NCBI RefSeq assembly: GCF_002999335.1
Contig: NW_020312746.1
Span: forward strand, 1 to 64,000
Source: Cyclospora cayetanensis
Taxonomy: Eukaryota > Apicomplexa > Conoidasida > Eucoccidiorida > Eimeriidae
Direction of reading: 5' to 3'
Length of the DNA stretch: 64,000 nt
Part shown: piece by piece, positions 1-15,000 of the stretch
Layout of the letters: every line of letters begins with the position of its first letter
Position numbering within the stretch: the first letter of the stretch is position 1
Position numbers and translations under genes: made by a program
The notes under the pieces: model-generated
Database searches by the model: none
What the model was told of the DNA's origin: nothing
Seen by the model: the letters and a program-made list of their open reading frames with translations, nothing else

Positions 1-3000
1 AAAAAAAAAACCCTCTGCACTATTCCTGGTGAGCAGCTTGGCAGACTGCCCTGTGAGATACTCCCTAATCCTCATAATTGAGCTTTATACTCTAATTCAT
101 GGGCTATGAAGTCTACTCATCTGTTGAGTGTAGCTTTGAACTGGGAAACATGGAACTGTGTTTTCATGAACCAAAGGATCTAACCTTTTCCATTTTCACC
201 AGAGCAACTGTAATTTCCTGGCTATTGTTCTGTCTACGGTGGCCTCCTGATCACTAAAACTTCGTTGAGGCACAAACATAGTATTCACCTTTATGAACTC
301 GATGTGCCCCGCACTTGAGTTATCAGAGGGCAAAGTGTAGCTAAATGGAGCTTTGCTGAAGGAGAAACGCCGGTAGCTGTCGAAGATAAACTCCCCTAGA
401 TATTCTTCAAGGTAGGTCACGAGCACCCGCCTGTCGTATTCATCCGTCACGCGGCCCCCATATACTATCTCTCCAATCAAAAACCGAAGAGTTTTCCATG
501 GAATATCTGCTGGAAGGTGTGACAGCGTTGCGCTTTGAGTATCCTCTGAATGCTCTCCAGACGTGTGGCAGATACTTGCTGATGTGCCCACAGTCTTGCC
601 CAAATACATTTTGACAAGGCTGAGAGAAATGGATAAATCTGACTCATTAAAATCGTATGGAACGTTCCACCCTATCTTTCCGTACTTGCGACGCTCCTGA
701 AATGCAAGACAGCCAATGTTTTCTTTCGCATAATCCCTGAGTCTTTGAGCATTTTGGAGTGTACTAGAGATTGGTCGGAGAAACACAATAGTGCCGACTC
801 TCTGTCTACTAAAGCCGCACGCATTACGGGGCCAGCGCTCGTTTCACGATTCCTTGCTTGTGGATTTCACCTGCACGACCGCGTGGAGAAAGCTGAGTGC
901 GTAGACAAGCGTTGGGTAGGAGGGATGTTGGCACTGTTCAATCTTGTCATCTCGAAGCAGAGCATACGAGCCCTGCATGTTGGCTCGTATTCCTTCTGGT
1001 GGCTCCGTTACAACTTTTAGAGAATCCTGTAGTGATAGCAAGGAGCCATAGCGTGACTAGCGGGTCCGAACAGCACGCGCGTACTAGGGAAAAGGCCTTA
1101 TGGAACGAATGGCGAAGTTGAACACGTGTGCAGTTAGGGAAAGGCACCTGTAAGATGCTGAGGGGGAAAGCATTTGTCGGCTGCGTTGTTAGCCATAGTC
1201 TGAACCTTGGGTGGGGTTTTTTCATCTCTGAGTAGCACAATATGTTAGGGGGAAAGACGTTCCTTAGTTACAGCTCATTTCCTCAGGTGTTGTCGAATAA
1301 CATTGTGGGTGCTCCGGTCGGTATCCTGACCTTTTAGACTCAGTTGCTTTAGTAAGGCCGCATTACGAAGGCGCCAACTGAACAATCTACGTTTAATTGC
1401 AACAGGCGTATAAAAGCAGACATTTTCCACTGTATGATCTGCTTCTGTGTTCCCACCTTGTAGCAACTTGGCGAGCGTCGCAAGCCACGCCGGGAGTAAA
1501 TGACAGTTTTGAAGCATAATCCAGAGTCCGCGCTGGTACCCTGTTTCCACTAACTGCTTTGCCTGTTCTCCCATGCCCTGACCAATGGACAGGGATCGGA
1601 ACTTGTTCCCTGCGGAGGCCAACACAGTCAGCGTATTCATGCTTTGCACCATGTTGTTCAAAAGTACTAGCAGATCAGCATAAAACTGTACGCCCGTTCC
1701 TCTCTGTATAATGCGCAGCAACTAATGTAATTTGTAAGCGTTGGTACCTTCCAGCCGGATGTCACAGTGTCAAGCATCCCCTAATCACCAACCAACGGAG
1801 TGTGTGCAGTTGTGTTCACGAAGCCGACTTGCCAGCAAGGCCACAAGAGTCCGCCAGAGCACATATAGCGGTGTGAGGGTTTGCCCCCGGTGAAAGAATA
1901 AGCAGGATCGGCGCATTTTCCGACGATTGGGCGTAGATCTTCGAGTATCTGCAGAGGTGCCCAGTACTTTGGAGTACAGGAAGTAGAATATGGTGTATAT
2001 GGACACTCCAAATAACAAAGTGCGTACAGGTGGAAGACCCTATATGTTGGCTCTGGTGAGTTGATTGCTCACTGGAATGTAGGCGACTGAACGTAATGGT
2101 CATTCAACTTCCATTGGATGAACTGCTTGATTGCACTATGGACACGATCGACTCGGAAAATACGGACAACTATCAACTTTTGAAAGGGCGACAACACGCG
2201 ATTCCAGTGTCCAGGCAATTCCATTTTCTCCGCGAAATCATCTTGCGCCCATTGCCTCCATGCCTGAAAAGCTCAGTGTAGTATGCAGTAGTAAGTGGTT
2301 TCTCTTGCGAACGGTAGAGGAGGGAGTATTAGGTAACAGTTCACCGAAATCCCTCGTGGCATCATCATATTTTTCAAATCTACAAGAGTAGACCAGCTCG
2401 TACAGCTTGGCAAACTGAGGACCGCATTTGTGAGGCAATCTTTGAGATTATCGTTAAGGCTACATCCAACCCTAACCGTTTTAACGGACTTCCACAGGGG
2501 AGGGCAAGGTATACCTGGCTTTCCGATAAGACATGTCCTAGCAGACCCCTAAAATTGCTGCTGAGCTTGTCTATCTTCTGCAAGTCGTTCCAGCCACTGT
2601 CGGGTACCCAGATGAGTTCTTCTGGCTTCGAAGAATCTTCGGATATAGTGTTGCTGCCCTTCAAAAAAAAATCGAGCTCTTCTTCAGACAACTTACCGTC
2701 ATACCGCATAATCATGACTGCCAGATGAAATGAAAAAATGAGACGCTGGCTTTCGACAAGGCCTGGTCGAACAGAGGTACAAAATGTGCTACGTACATTG
2801 TGAAATGCAGCGCAGTGAGGCTACTGTTCGTACAACAAAGTCCTTATCGCAGCTTGATAATCCCAAGCAACAGAAACCCTCCCGATATATACATAGTGCC
2901 GAAGTGTTACATCATGTAACATGCGTCTGCTGCACATAAGACCTTTCGTGAATAAGTTATTCTTGCAGTATATTATTCGATTCGACAATTGTGCTCCCAC

Positions 3001-6000
3001 TGGTCATGAGCGAAAGAAGTTCTGGTCATGCAAGGTTTCAACACGCTTCATATATTGACACAGCAAAAATTCTGAAATCAGTGCAACTCAGTGATTAGTA
3101 ACAGCTTTTACGTGTTAAAATGGAAGCAATAGTTGACGATGAGCAATTGAGAACTTGATCCATAATGGCTACTCAAGATTGGAAGACCTCGTGACTGCCA
3201 GTACGGATTGTCGAGAGCGTACACAAAGCCGTTATCCTCCAACTCACCCAGGCTGATGTAGTCGTAGGATAGCTGAGTAACCTTGTCAGAGAGGCTTTTG
3301 AGGCGATTTTCGAGTATTCTATCTTGACGCGCTTCCCTCAGGGCAACCCTAAACGTGTGCAGGAAAGCATCTAGAGAGTACTCAAGCATCGGGGATACAT
3401 TTTTCATGCCGTCCATACTAAAATACACAACACTTCCACGCTTGGCCACGCAGTAAAATTCCTGGCGTTTCTGCAGAAAACGTTGACAGAGCTGTTGACA
3501 CCGTGTAATATCTGCAATCTGCTGCACGGTGCTTTTCATCCGCACTGGATGTGGGGATCCTCTTTGCCCACAACAGCTTTAATTGAAATATGTTTAAGGA
3601 CCAAGCCACAACTTGGAAGCCAGACCTCCTCTATTTTGGCAGCAGTCGACTTTGCCTCTTCGAGAAAATTCTCGATTTCGAGTGCCTTGGTCTTCGTGCT
3701 TTGAAGCGTGTCGATCAAGTCTTCGTTGTCGAGTGGATTTCCCTTTGAGTGGGCAAGTTCGTGTAACAACGTGTTCTCAAGTTGCTGCGAGGATACGTCC
3801 ACATTTGTTCTCACTTGAAATGTGGCACAAACTCGGGGAAACAGTGAAGAAGGCACCACATCTACCGGCATCATTTGTGTACCTTTAGCATCAGCCGGCT
3901 CTCGCTCATGCGGCGTATAAGGTCTTGTCTTTGATGCTCTAAGTCAGGCACTTCGTTCCCCACAACAATTGCCAGCATTTGGTCAGCCAGGCCAGTAATT
4001 GTTACCTGATATGCCAGAGCGCAACTATGGTGCCCTTGCTGGAATTCGACTTGAGAGAAAACAGTTAGCTACAGAGAGCATGAAATTGATGAGCAGTGTT
4101 TTTAGTATATTTAACTGAACCTGGTAGTTGATAACGTTGGCTTTGTTCATTATCTCTGGGCTGAACTTGGGATTCGAGAGCTTGGTGGTCAGATACAAGC
4201 AGAAGCCGTCATTCCAATCAACTTGCTTTCCCACTGAGAATCGGGCATAGAACATTCCGAATGCAGGGGCAAATAATCTTGCCGAGTACCTTCATCGTAT
4301 GAGCCAAAAGTCAAGCAATGATGCCATTTATTAAGACATGAGCCCGAAAACGGTGCTTACGCAGCGTGACAACCTTTTGGCCGTTTTGGATCACTAGGCT
4401 TCGCTCCAAAACAGGATCTATTGAAGGGTCGATGTCAGTCTCAATGGACTCGAAGAGAAAGGGTTTGCCATATTGAATTGCGAGCTCAAGGTATTTCATG
4501 TAATCATCTGTAAAAGCCTTTGCAACTAGGCCACGATCCTCCTCGCGTTGCTTTATCCATTTTACCGCCTGACCGCAGTTTTCATTAAGTTTATTTGCAC
4601 CAACCGACGGTGCAATGTATTATGCTTATTATGCCCTGGGCATGAGAGCCACTGTATTGGCTAGCGCCCCTTAGCAATGTATTATAGGCAATAGATACTA
4701 GGGGTACTTGGCAGAGTGTAATTGCTTTGTAGTCCGTCATGATGAAAGCATCCCCAAAGCCTGGCGTCACTCTACCTGTAATTGAGGATCGATGCAGAGA
4801 GGCCACCGAGAAGACATGGTCGTGAGAATGCCATTCTGAATTGACATTTCATTGGCGGGTAGCCCCTCGCTATTCCACTGGACAATATCGGCCTCAGTCG
4901 TCAGCAAGCATTCGATCTTGAACGGATTGCGTACAGGAATACCAGACTGTACAACTCGGCTACACCATTCCTCATAGATCTGAGCAGCTCGGATGCGTAG
5001 CGCAGACCCGTATCAAGGTTCATAGAGCAATGCCTTCTGCAGCTTAAAACCCCCTTCGTCGCACTATTGGATAGGCGGTAGAAAGCGGATTGCATTTCAA
5101 CCACCAAAATGTGTGGATTACCAACTGACCATTCGATTCCTAAACTCCAGTGTATAGGGTCCAGCATATGAAAGAAAGGCTGCCCCTATTAAGCAGTCGC
5201 CAACCAATTTATTGCGTGTATCACTACAGGCTTCGTGTTCTTCTGTCCAGCGGCGTCGTTCGGAATCAAGCCCATCTATCAGTGTGCAAGCGGCTGCTAG
5301 TCTGCGTTCCATGACTCGTGCTTCAGCCTCCACCTCTCGCAAAATATTCGTTTGCTGCGCTTGCTCATTCATCAAACTGCTAAGTTGATCCTCCAGGTGA
5401 TGAAGCTCTTCCTATGTAAGAAATAAGAATATACAAATGACGTTAATGCCATTCACCACTACCAGACTCCATGCAACCAAAATAAGCATTTTGTTGTCTG
5501 GCAAGAAAAAGAAAATCAAGGACCGGCTGATCGAGCAAAGAAACTTGAGCTCACTCGGATTCTTGCCAGGTTAACTCCTGCCTCGTCTTGCTTTTGTTGT
5601 AATTCTGCAACAAGCCGACGTTTTGGCTCCACTCCTTTTGCAACTTCGTGGTACTCTACCATTGCTTTGACCCATGTAAGCAGCCCATTTCCAGCCTTTG
5701 ACACCTTTGCCATTTTCTCGCTCGAGAATGAATCAGGGTCTTTGCTGAAATACTCTGCCAGCTTTCGCACTTGTCGTTCTGAAAATAAGATGTTTACGCG
5801 AAAAAACTCCAAGTTGGAAAACAACATAACTCACGTGGCACATGTGCTCACGTGTGAATCACGGGAGTAGGTATCTTGAATGCAGGCCCCAGGACTAACC
5901 TGTAATATTATCTTTCGGATACTCCACGAGGCTTTTGAGAAAGTTGACGTCGTTCAGCATTGATTTCGCTCCGTTCCACCCGTCGGCTTCGTTTTCCCTC

Positions 6001-9000
6001 CCAAGCGGGCGCAAGATGACAACGCACATGCAAACATTCATAACTGGCTTCGGTGGACTCGTAAACGCCTTGATTTCCGTGATATCCTTTTTATCAATGT
6101 TTTCGAGTGCTCGTGCTGCTGCCTCTAGAGCTGGTATTGCTGCAGCAAGCGCGTCGTCGGCACTGGCTTTTTCTTGATTTATGGTAATCTGGTCCTGAGG
6201 CCACTCCCATTGGTAGTATTACCCACATTTTGAGCATATTCATCAAGATCGCTTGTAAGCAGCGTGTATCTTAAGTAAACAATCGGCCACCTATTGCCCT
6301 TCACTTAAATACTAGTTGTTTAAAATCACCTGGGATATTTGCATCTCTGTAGCGCGAGCCTCTTCTCGCCTCTGGGTGGCTTTTATACTCTTCTCATTTA
6401 TACTGCGAATCAACTCTTCTATACTTCGCTTTTTCTCATCCACGACAGCCTTCTTGGCCTCGACTTGAGCATTCATGATCTTAACTGATTCAGCAGCCTG
6501 ATATTGTGTCAAATCAAGTGATAATCTGAGACATACGTGAGTTATTGCTCTTGGGGTGCACACATCTCTGGCGGTGTGGGGTTTAAGGCTGGAAAAAACT
6601 GACGCAAAACGTACAGTATTCATTTTCTGCAGCCCTCCTTCAAGCCTAGTGCTAAGCTGATGAATACTGTAGCGCTTTGCCTGCAGCATGCCTTTGTACG
6701 TTTTGAGGAAGTCAAGGTAGTTCTTTGGAGTGGAAAAAGCTGTGCGGCCACACTTTCTCTCGAAGTCCGGTGCGTACACTGTGGTAACACTGGCGTGAAC
6801 ACCAACAATGTGCTCTTCGATTGCCGAGCAATGTTTTTGTGGTAAATCTTCGTGCTGTAGAAGTGCTCTAGCGACTGCGCTAAGTGCATTTAATGGCCAT
6901 GGCTGAAACCAGTCCACACTTGTGCAGGATATCAGGCCAGGGAAACTGCGGCAACGGTTCCGCAATGTGTCGCCAGAGGGCGAGATGGCAAGAATAATAT
7001 GTAGATTATCTCGAGCTCTGTTCATTGCGTAGCTCCACAGTGAGTCTTCTCTGGTCTCATCTACCCGTGCAGATCCCTTAATAATGCCGATGAGGTCATC
7101 TTTCTGGTCCTCGGAAAAAAGGGCTGGGATAACACCAACATTTAAAAGGTTGTTAATGTATTCAAGGAAGCACTCGTGCTTGATGTCGGCGTCCGAAAAC
7201 AACAAGCACTGCCTCTTAGTAACCGCCAACGTTATAAGCTTGCGGAGATCTTCCTTCAAATCCGGCTCTCCGTAGTTTCTCATCGGAGTAAGTGAGAAAT
7301 GGTTATATCTGTGGTGAGATAATGCCACAACTAGGCAACAATGAGTTTCTACAGGTTCCCGGCTTCCCCTATATTTCTTCTATTTTAGAGGGGGAACAAA
7401 GGACTCGCGAAAAGGTATAAGGAAGGTAGTTCTTACCCAGCAATAAAGATTGCCAGGGTTGCTACACTGCGTTTACCAGATCCTCCCATTCCGACAAGTA
7501 ATGCATGTCCTCTGTCCATTCGGATTATTCTGTGAACGCGGGTGAGATGAGCTATCACATCCTCGAACATGACTAAACTCATGGGCTTCCGATCAAAATT
7601 GTGCATCTCCAAGAGGCGCTCGAGTAGCGGACGGATTTCTTCAAAGGATGCATGGTCGTCATACGCTCTATTCTGAGACATTCGTCGGTGCATTCAATTC
7701 AGTACAAACTTGCTATTCTTAGTAATAATGCATTTATATTCTCGGTATTTTCGTCAAGACTGGCTACCACATATATCCTAAGCCAAGGCTAATCGGTACC
7801 AGGTTGCCCCTACTGAAGAATCAGCCTTCTCTTCGGCCTCCAAAAGCGATAGAGCGCTTCGGAACTCCGACCAAACAATGGGATTCCTCAGCGCAAAATC
7901 CGAAAATTGTGGAAAGGTTTCCTGGACAATATTTTTCATGCATGTATGCTCTAGATACATCTTTTCCGCTTCGTCAATTAGCTTGTCTTCAAATACCCTC
8001 AGGCTTTCATGTCTGTACCCAATTCACAGCGGAGCCAGGTGCAGCTACAATCTGTCATCCATACCAATCTGCTTCTCCTTGTGATTCAGAATTATACAGA
8101 ACCCTTCCTCATCTCGACTGCCCTTACTCCGTACTTTCATGCGGTAAAGTCATCGGCTGAACAGTTCTCTTCCTTACCTCCACAAGCGCACAATTGCCTT
8201 TCCGTCTGCTGACGTAGGCAGTGTCGCGTGCCATATGCCCTGGTATATGCGGCAGAGGTCTCGCAAGTTGAAAATGTAGTGAAACTTTTTTGGCGTGCGG
8301 GTCATTTTTTTGACCACAGTCTCGTAGAGACTCAAAGTAGCCTCGGGTAACTTTTTGAGAATCGCCTGCACAGCTCCAGCGCCAAAGCACCTCTGTCATG
8401 GCATAAAGGCGCGGGAGGACACTTTTCTTGAAACCGAGAGGATGTTCGAAATGCACACGGGGTACTTTGCTTCACAAGGGCTCTGTGCAGAAAACTTGCC
8501 TGTAGTGATTGGGGCTCATTGCAAAACTTTTCATCGAGGATTGCAGAAAGTATGCGTTTAACTGACTTCTTCGATGGCAAATTGATATTGAAGCAAAAAA
8601 ATCGCGATACAGCCCTTGGGTCGATTGGATTACCGCCATTGCCAGGGGGATTCATGGCCCCGAGAAAGTGAACGTCTTTCAGAATTATACGTTCAAGGCA
8701 TTTGCCTCGTTCGTACAAGAACATTCTCTCCATCATAAACTTCATCAAGGCTATAGGTTGCTGTGTTCCATAAGTATCTACCTACGAAAATAAATGTGGG
8801 AAAGCTACCCAAAAGACGCAACACTGGCTACTGCACGAAGCCAGCCGCATTATACGCTTGAGGCTGCAAGTAGACTGAAGAGAATGCAACGAATGTAATG
8901 CTGGTGCCGCACAACTCTTGCAGAACGTACAAGCCTGAAAATATCTGCAGCTACTCAGCTAAAGCTCTTTGACGGGCGGCGGTGTCCATACATACAGTAT

Positions 9001-12000
9001 CCGCAGACTTAGTCGTCATTGCTTACCAAGGGCATATTGAGGTCATCCAGAAATACTTTGAGCACTTTGCCCGAAGGAGGCCCATAAATACGCCCTACAC
9101 GCTTGTCTATGTGATCTTCAATGGCCTTCTGGAGATCAAGAGACGTAGTCCTGCTGCTGAAGTTCATTTGCAGCTGCATAAACTCATCACTATGGAGGTG
9201 ACTGAGCCAGCTTTTTGTCATCATCGACTTCGCAGTTCCTGAGGGTGTTGAATACATCTGACACTGCAGTTCTTTGTCTAATTGGCGTAGCAAAGTCCTG
9301 TGAAGCTTGTTGTGTAGTGCCTTTGGCTGCAGCCTGAGACCTACAAGACTATGAAAAACCACTCAACTTTGAAAACAGCACTGAGATGGCAGGTCCACAC
9401 AATATTGAAGGTATTCATACACTGCAACTAACCTGATTCGCCTATGAAGAGGGTGGGTAGCGCCTTTGAAGCAAAGCCTTGAAGAAGCCAAATAGCACGA
9501 ACGGTGTCCATTGTTGGCACGAAAATGCTTGCAAATGAAGCTCCCGGCTTTGGAGAATAATTCGGAATCTGTAAGCAGCGGGAAACAGTGCACTGTAAGC
9601 TGCTAAGGCTAGCACTGTAATTAGTACACGCGTCGCAGGCCATTTTTGGAGGGCAGAATGTGAGGAGATCAATGGTAAATGACTGCAAAGTAGCTGCTTA
9701 AAAGCTGACTTGATTTTCCCATGAAAGCCACGAGTTTGTCTCGAAGTCGTAGAAACTGTCGAAGAAGCTTTGATTTAAGGTTGCCTTCCCCGACAACGTT
9801 CGAAGTAGCTTGTCGAAGCGGCCTTGCTCTTCTCCTATGAGGGTTGCTCCCAATGACCAGACTAAAGAAAAGAGGAACGCGTTTTCTAGCTTTTCTGGAC
9901 GTAGTTTTGCATATTCCGCCTCTGAGACCATCAGGTCCATTACTTTGCACAGTTGTGCGACCTGATTGTTGCACACTATATTCAAAGATGCTAACATCAC
10001 TCCTTCAACCAAAGATGCTACGGTACTTTAGGAGCTCTGCTAGCTCCTTTCGAGTTCTGAGCTCGATTTTGTGGCTCAACCAATCTACCTTGCTAGGAGG
10101 CTATCATACCATGCTGATGTCCGTTCGAGCTATGCACTTCACTGGCAGAGGCGCTTCATCCTCCCTTCCTGTATCCTGCATTAGGAAAGCAAGAGTTGGT
10201 GGGACATACTTGTCCCACAAATAGTCCAGCGATTCAAGCATTGCTGCGCTTGGCTTGCTCCTAGCCCAAGCGTCGTAGTAAGGTCCACTGCCGAGGTCTC
10301 TTTGGTCCACGTATACCATTCCACAACGCGAGACGGTTGCTGGAGAAGCGTATTGCAGGTCTGAAACCTGAAGAAATGTATTAATCAGGTATGCGTATGA
10401 CACATGCCAGCAGAGAAAATAAAATACCGAGGTGTGATGCATCAAGCACGCAAAACAAGGCTTTGAATCTGACCTCAAAAAGAAGAGCACAATGCTTTTC
10501 TAAGCGGATGCGCTCCCCGTTTGGCAACGTAAGAAGTCTGTTGTCATCCATAACAGAATTCATGCTTTCTACCCAAACGGCGTCCACGTCGCCGTCAAAC
10601 AATATAATTCGTTTCTCTTTTCGCTTAGGCGGTAAAGGCTGATTGGCATCCCGAAAAATCTTCGAGAACAGTCCGTCGGTCCAGTCTCGTGACACTGGGT
10701 CTACGGAAAGCATACAACAAGAATCGAAATGCTAGAGATATGGGGAACAGTTAAACTGAATTTGGCAGGAGCGTAGTTGACAATAACGCGCACAAGGTAA
10801 AGCCGGTTACCAGTATGTCTACGTATTACTCGTACCTTGATAAAGTGCGCCTGTAAGCAAGACTAATCTAATACTAGTAGTAAAGAGCAAACCAGCTGCC
10901 CCACAACTTGCATGACCTGCTTAATTGTTTTTATTTATTCGATGGTGATTTGGTTTACCTTGCATGTACCTCGACTCTAGCAAGAAAGCTAAAAATGGAT
11001 GAAACCAAGGTACAGCTTTTTGAAGCCTCTCTTATTTAGTTCTCATCTTGCTGCGTTTTACAGTAGCACACTGTACTTTGCAGCCTACCTAAAACGCCAT
11101 ATAACTCGTCTACTCCTTGAGCTTTGGGGTTGATCGGAAAGACTCTGACGGGCTCGTCAAATGCCTCCTTGTGGGCGGCTGCGAGGACTTCGATAATAAC
11201 AGTCTTTCCCCCACCCGTCGTTCCAACAACCATTGTTGCATGTCTGGATTCCATTGTCGCATGCAGCTGCATGATCTTATCAACTTGGTTCTCGAGTACC
11301 GCCTTTGATCGTGGCTTTAGGCACTTTCTCTCAAGCTCCTGTCCGGGAAATAGCCAAGAGTAAGCACCTACAGAGTGATTTCAAAACCTTCAAACTAGCT
11401 AGAGGAAGTGAAGAGTTAAGGTGTAGGCCACATCCGCTACAAAACGCATCGTTCGGCAATGCCGTAGATCTCGTGTTCACTGCGTGGGGCCTCCACAATG
11501 CCCAAGCGGTTCCTCTCACTGACCTACCTGTAGAATGGCTGCGTGAAAGCCTTCTTGAGTAATGCTTTCGCATGGGACATTAGGAAATAGATCACCCAAA
11601 AGGCCCATAAACAGTGAAACATCCGGTTTTACAAGTTTTGGGATGTTCATATCGCGGAGGGCCCGTATGAGTAGCAGATCATCTGGTGATTCTGGCGCCA
11701 TGCGCTTCATAGATCCAGCAGTTACCAATACAGCCTTCAACGCTCTCAGTTGGAAGTCATAGAAGTGCTGCAAACTCATTATTCGAACAAGCATTACCAT
11801 GCGGACTTCTCTGGGTCTGTGAAGAACGAGCAAAGCCACTCTGAGCAACACAGTGCTATATCTCACCTGCTTGGACAACTGTGCTCGAGCCAGCTCATAC
11901 AGAACGGTCATCTTTTTTGCGAATATCCGTGCCTCTTGGAAGCCCTCTGACATGAGCATGATCTCGCAGATCATTGCCATATCCGGCACTGTCATTGTTG

Positions 12001-15000
12001 CAGGGCGAAATAGAGCCTTCAGGTTGTCGGGTAGTTCTGACCTGAGCATGCCATTCAGTATCAATTATTAGTTAGAGTCCCTGGCGGCTTCGCGTGCAAA
12101 AGCATCAGATCTTTGCGTTAAAGTCATGAAGCTGTAGCAGCCAGGTCAAAGCGTACCGTCCAGCGTATCCAGGATTCATTGTGACGAAAATTCCCACTGT
12201 CGGTACAAACGTTAAGCTTTTACCCAGCAATTCTACAGATCCCTTCCCATTCTGCATGCTGGTTTGTATAGCTTTGATTTGGGCTGAAACCACTGACAAT
12301 ACCTCTGGATTGATACGATTAAACTCATCAAAGCATCCCCAAAATCCTAAGTTGCAGCAGAACAAGCAAGAACACAAACCAGTACTGGCAGAATGCAAAT
12401 GTACAATAGGTCTTTTAAACAAATGTTTTCTTGAAAAATGTCATATCTAAAGCCATCATTCAGGTGCTCACCCGTTTGCACAAGCCCTGAGAATATCGTT
12501 CCCATTGCCTGGTAATCCAAGCCATCCCCACAATTCTGTATAACACAACGGTTTGCCAAGGATTTTGCCAAGTCCTTCACTGTCTCTGTTTTCCCTGTCC
12601 CAGCTGGCCCAGCTGGCGCACCTCCCAAACAAAATGTGAGTGCTGTTGTGAGTGTCATAATACATCTGTCCGTCAGAGGCGTTATTACCAAATGGCCGTT
12701 GAGACCCTGGTATTCATATCCATATCTGAATAGCACATCGCAAACTGAGCGGCTGATGGCAGCACATAATTGGCGTCGAGCAGGAACCAGTATAGGTGGG
12801 AAATTAGGGAGCCAAACTCGCGTCTTATTACCTACCGAAACTTCCCCGTGCACTGTCGTATTTCAATATCGTCTGCTTCCATATCCCAGTAAAACCTTAG
12901 CTGGCTTTCCCATTCAAAACTGTTTGCGCTAAAGACGCTTTTTTCGACGAAATGTTCTATGAGATCCCTTGCGTGCACGTCCAGGATAATCAGGGTATTC
13001 ACTTTCTTCCTGTCCCTGTATTCTAGCGGCTTGCGTACGACCTCGATCAAAGCGGAAACCTACGGAAAAAATTCAAAACCAAGGAATAATGGAATGAGAC
13101 AAGTCGCTTGAACGTGATGGAAGTTTGCATAATTTTGAAGAGAGCATGCTCTGACTAGGGATGGTAACCCATAGAAGATCGTCATCTTATGATTAAAGCA
13201 CAGCTTTTGGCCTCTTAATTGACAAAGGCTTAACTAAGGACGGCATGATATTCAAAGAGTTCTAGCTTTTACCGTACACAGGAACCCATTACCTGCTGGC
13301 GCTGAATTGCTGCCTCATGTCGGAGTGCATTTTTGTCACCCTGATCTAGACGCTGAAAAGCATCTTCAACCCTCCAGGTCCACCAGATGCGCGACCCCAC
13401 ACATGCCACCATTCCAAGCTGTTCGGTAACCCATCGAACCCTGAGAAGACGCACAGCTTTTAGACCTTTGCCTGAAGCACGAAAGGGAAACCATAAGGCC
13501 GGCTGTAGGTAAAGAGCAAGGTGCTGTGGTTTAGCGACTCACCTAGGCTTGCAGCCATACATGTATATGCCCTCTTTTGCAATTCTATGAAGCGATTGTT
13601 TCATAGCGTTGTCCACTGTTGCCATCCATTCCTCAGCTGGGCCTTCAGGCATTAAGGCCTCGATAAAACGATAGTTTTCACCTTCTTCGGATTCCATTCC
13701 TGAAACCTGAAATGCATTGACTAAAGGCATGCCTCATCTGCGCAGCAGCAAGGAGCAATGGGATGTTACGGTGCACATTGACAATGTCCTGCTCGTGCTT
13801 TCCCATGAGTCACCTGTCCTGAAGCATTAATCTGGAGCTCTTTGCAATTGTCAAAAAGCTTCAGCATCAAGGGTTGCACTGATTCATAGCCGCTGGATCC
13901 AAGCACTGATAGTAGCTCATCATCTGAAATAAAGTAAAACCTGCGAATCGTACGTTTTACGCAGTTGGGCATGATGGCCTTGTACACTGACCGTTAATAC
14001 TTGGAATGATTGGGGACCCTACAAATAAAATTTACCTTGGGTACAGGATCCTTTTTGCATCTAGGTAATCAGATAAAGACCGCTGGCAGCCATCGAGTTC
14101 TTCCGTCAGGCTATTCATTTCCAAAAGTCGCTTCTCGACACAAAATGCGGAGAGGACGTTCGGATTTTCGTTTGTCTGTTTCATTATGGAAAGAAAGCAG
14201 CGGTTTATAGCGTCAAATCTTTTGGCTTCTTTAGGCAGTTGTAACCGAATATCAATGGATGTAGTAAAAATCCCATCAAGGTACATCCATTTCCTTTGCA
14301 CCTGTCAACGAGAACACCAGCTGGACACGGCTATCAGACCTCTTCAAGGCAATATTCGTATGGTTTTAGCCTGAGTCTTAGTACATTGTAACCGCAGAAA
14401 CAATACCTAAGCCCTGCATGTCACCTTAGTGTTGAACATTCAGTTTACCAATTGTATTACCTGAAGCCATGAATCAAGCACTTCGCGAATGATATTAAGG
14501 GACTTCTCCCACTTGCGAATCTTTTCTATCACACCAGAAGCAAATCGAGAGCTCAACATGGATTGAAGCTGCAACAGGCTATCATCTAGCAGCATTCGCA
14601 GCTCTTCATTGGATTTTAACACCCATCTGGATTCATCATTCTTGTACTTCGTAGTTTCAACAACTTGTTGTCGCCAGCACGACTCAATTCTAGAAATATC
14701 CTTTTCAAGCTTCAGCTCTTCCTAAACAAGTGTCACACGCTTTGCTGCATTGCCTTTGAACATACTTGCAAGACCCATTGAGATGGACACTGCCGATTCA
14801 ATGAAATGAGACACAGCCTTAATACAAAGTAGTGGAAATTCCCAGCTCCGCGGGCTTTAGTAAGCTTAGAGTCTAGAAGCTTGTTGCAACACTGGTGACT
14901 TTGCAATGCTCGCAGTGAATGGTCTTGTCGAGTACGTACAGTGGCAGCTTGAATAATTTCGTTCACGGCATCGGGAAAACGCTCTAGTTTCAGGTCCAAG

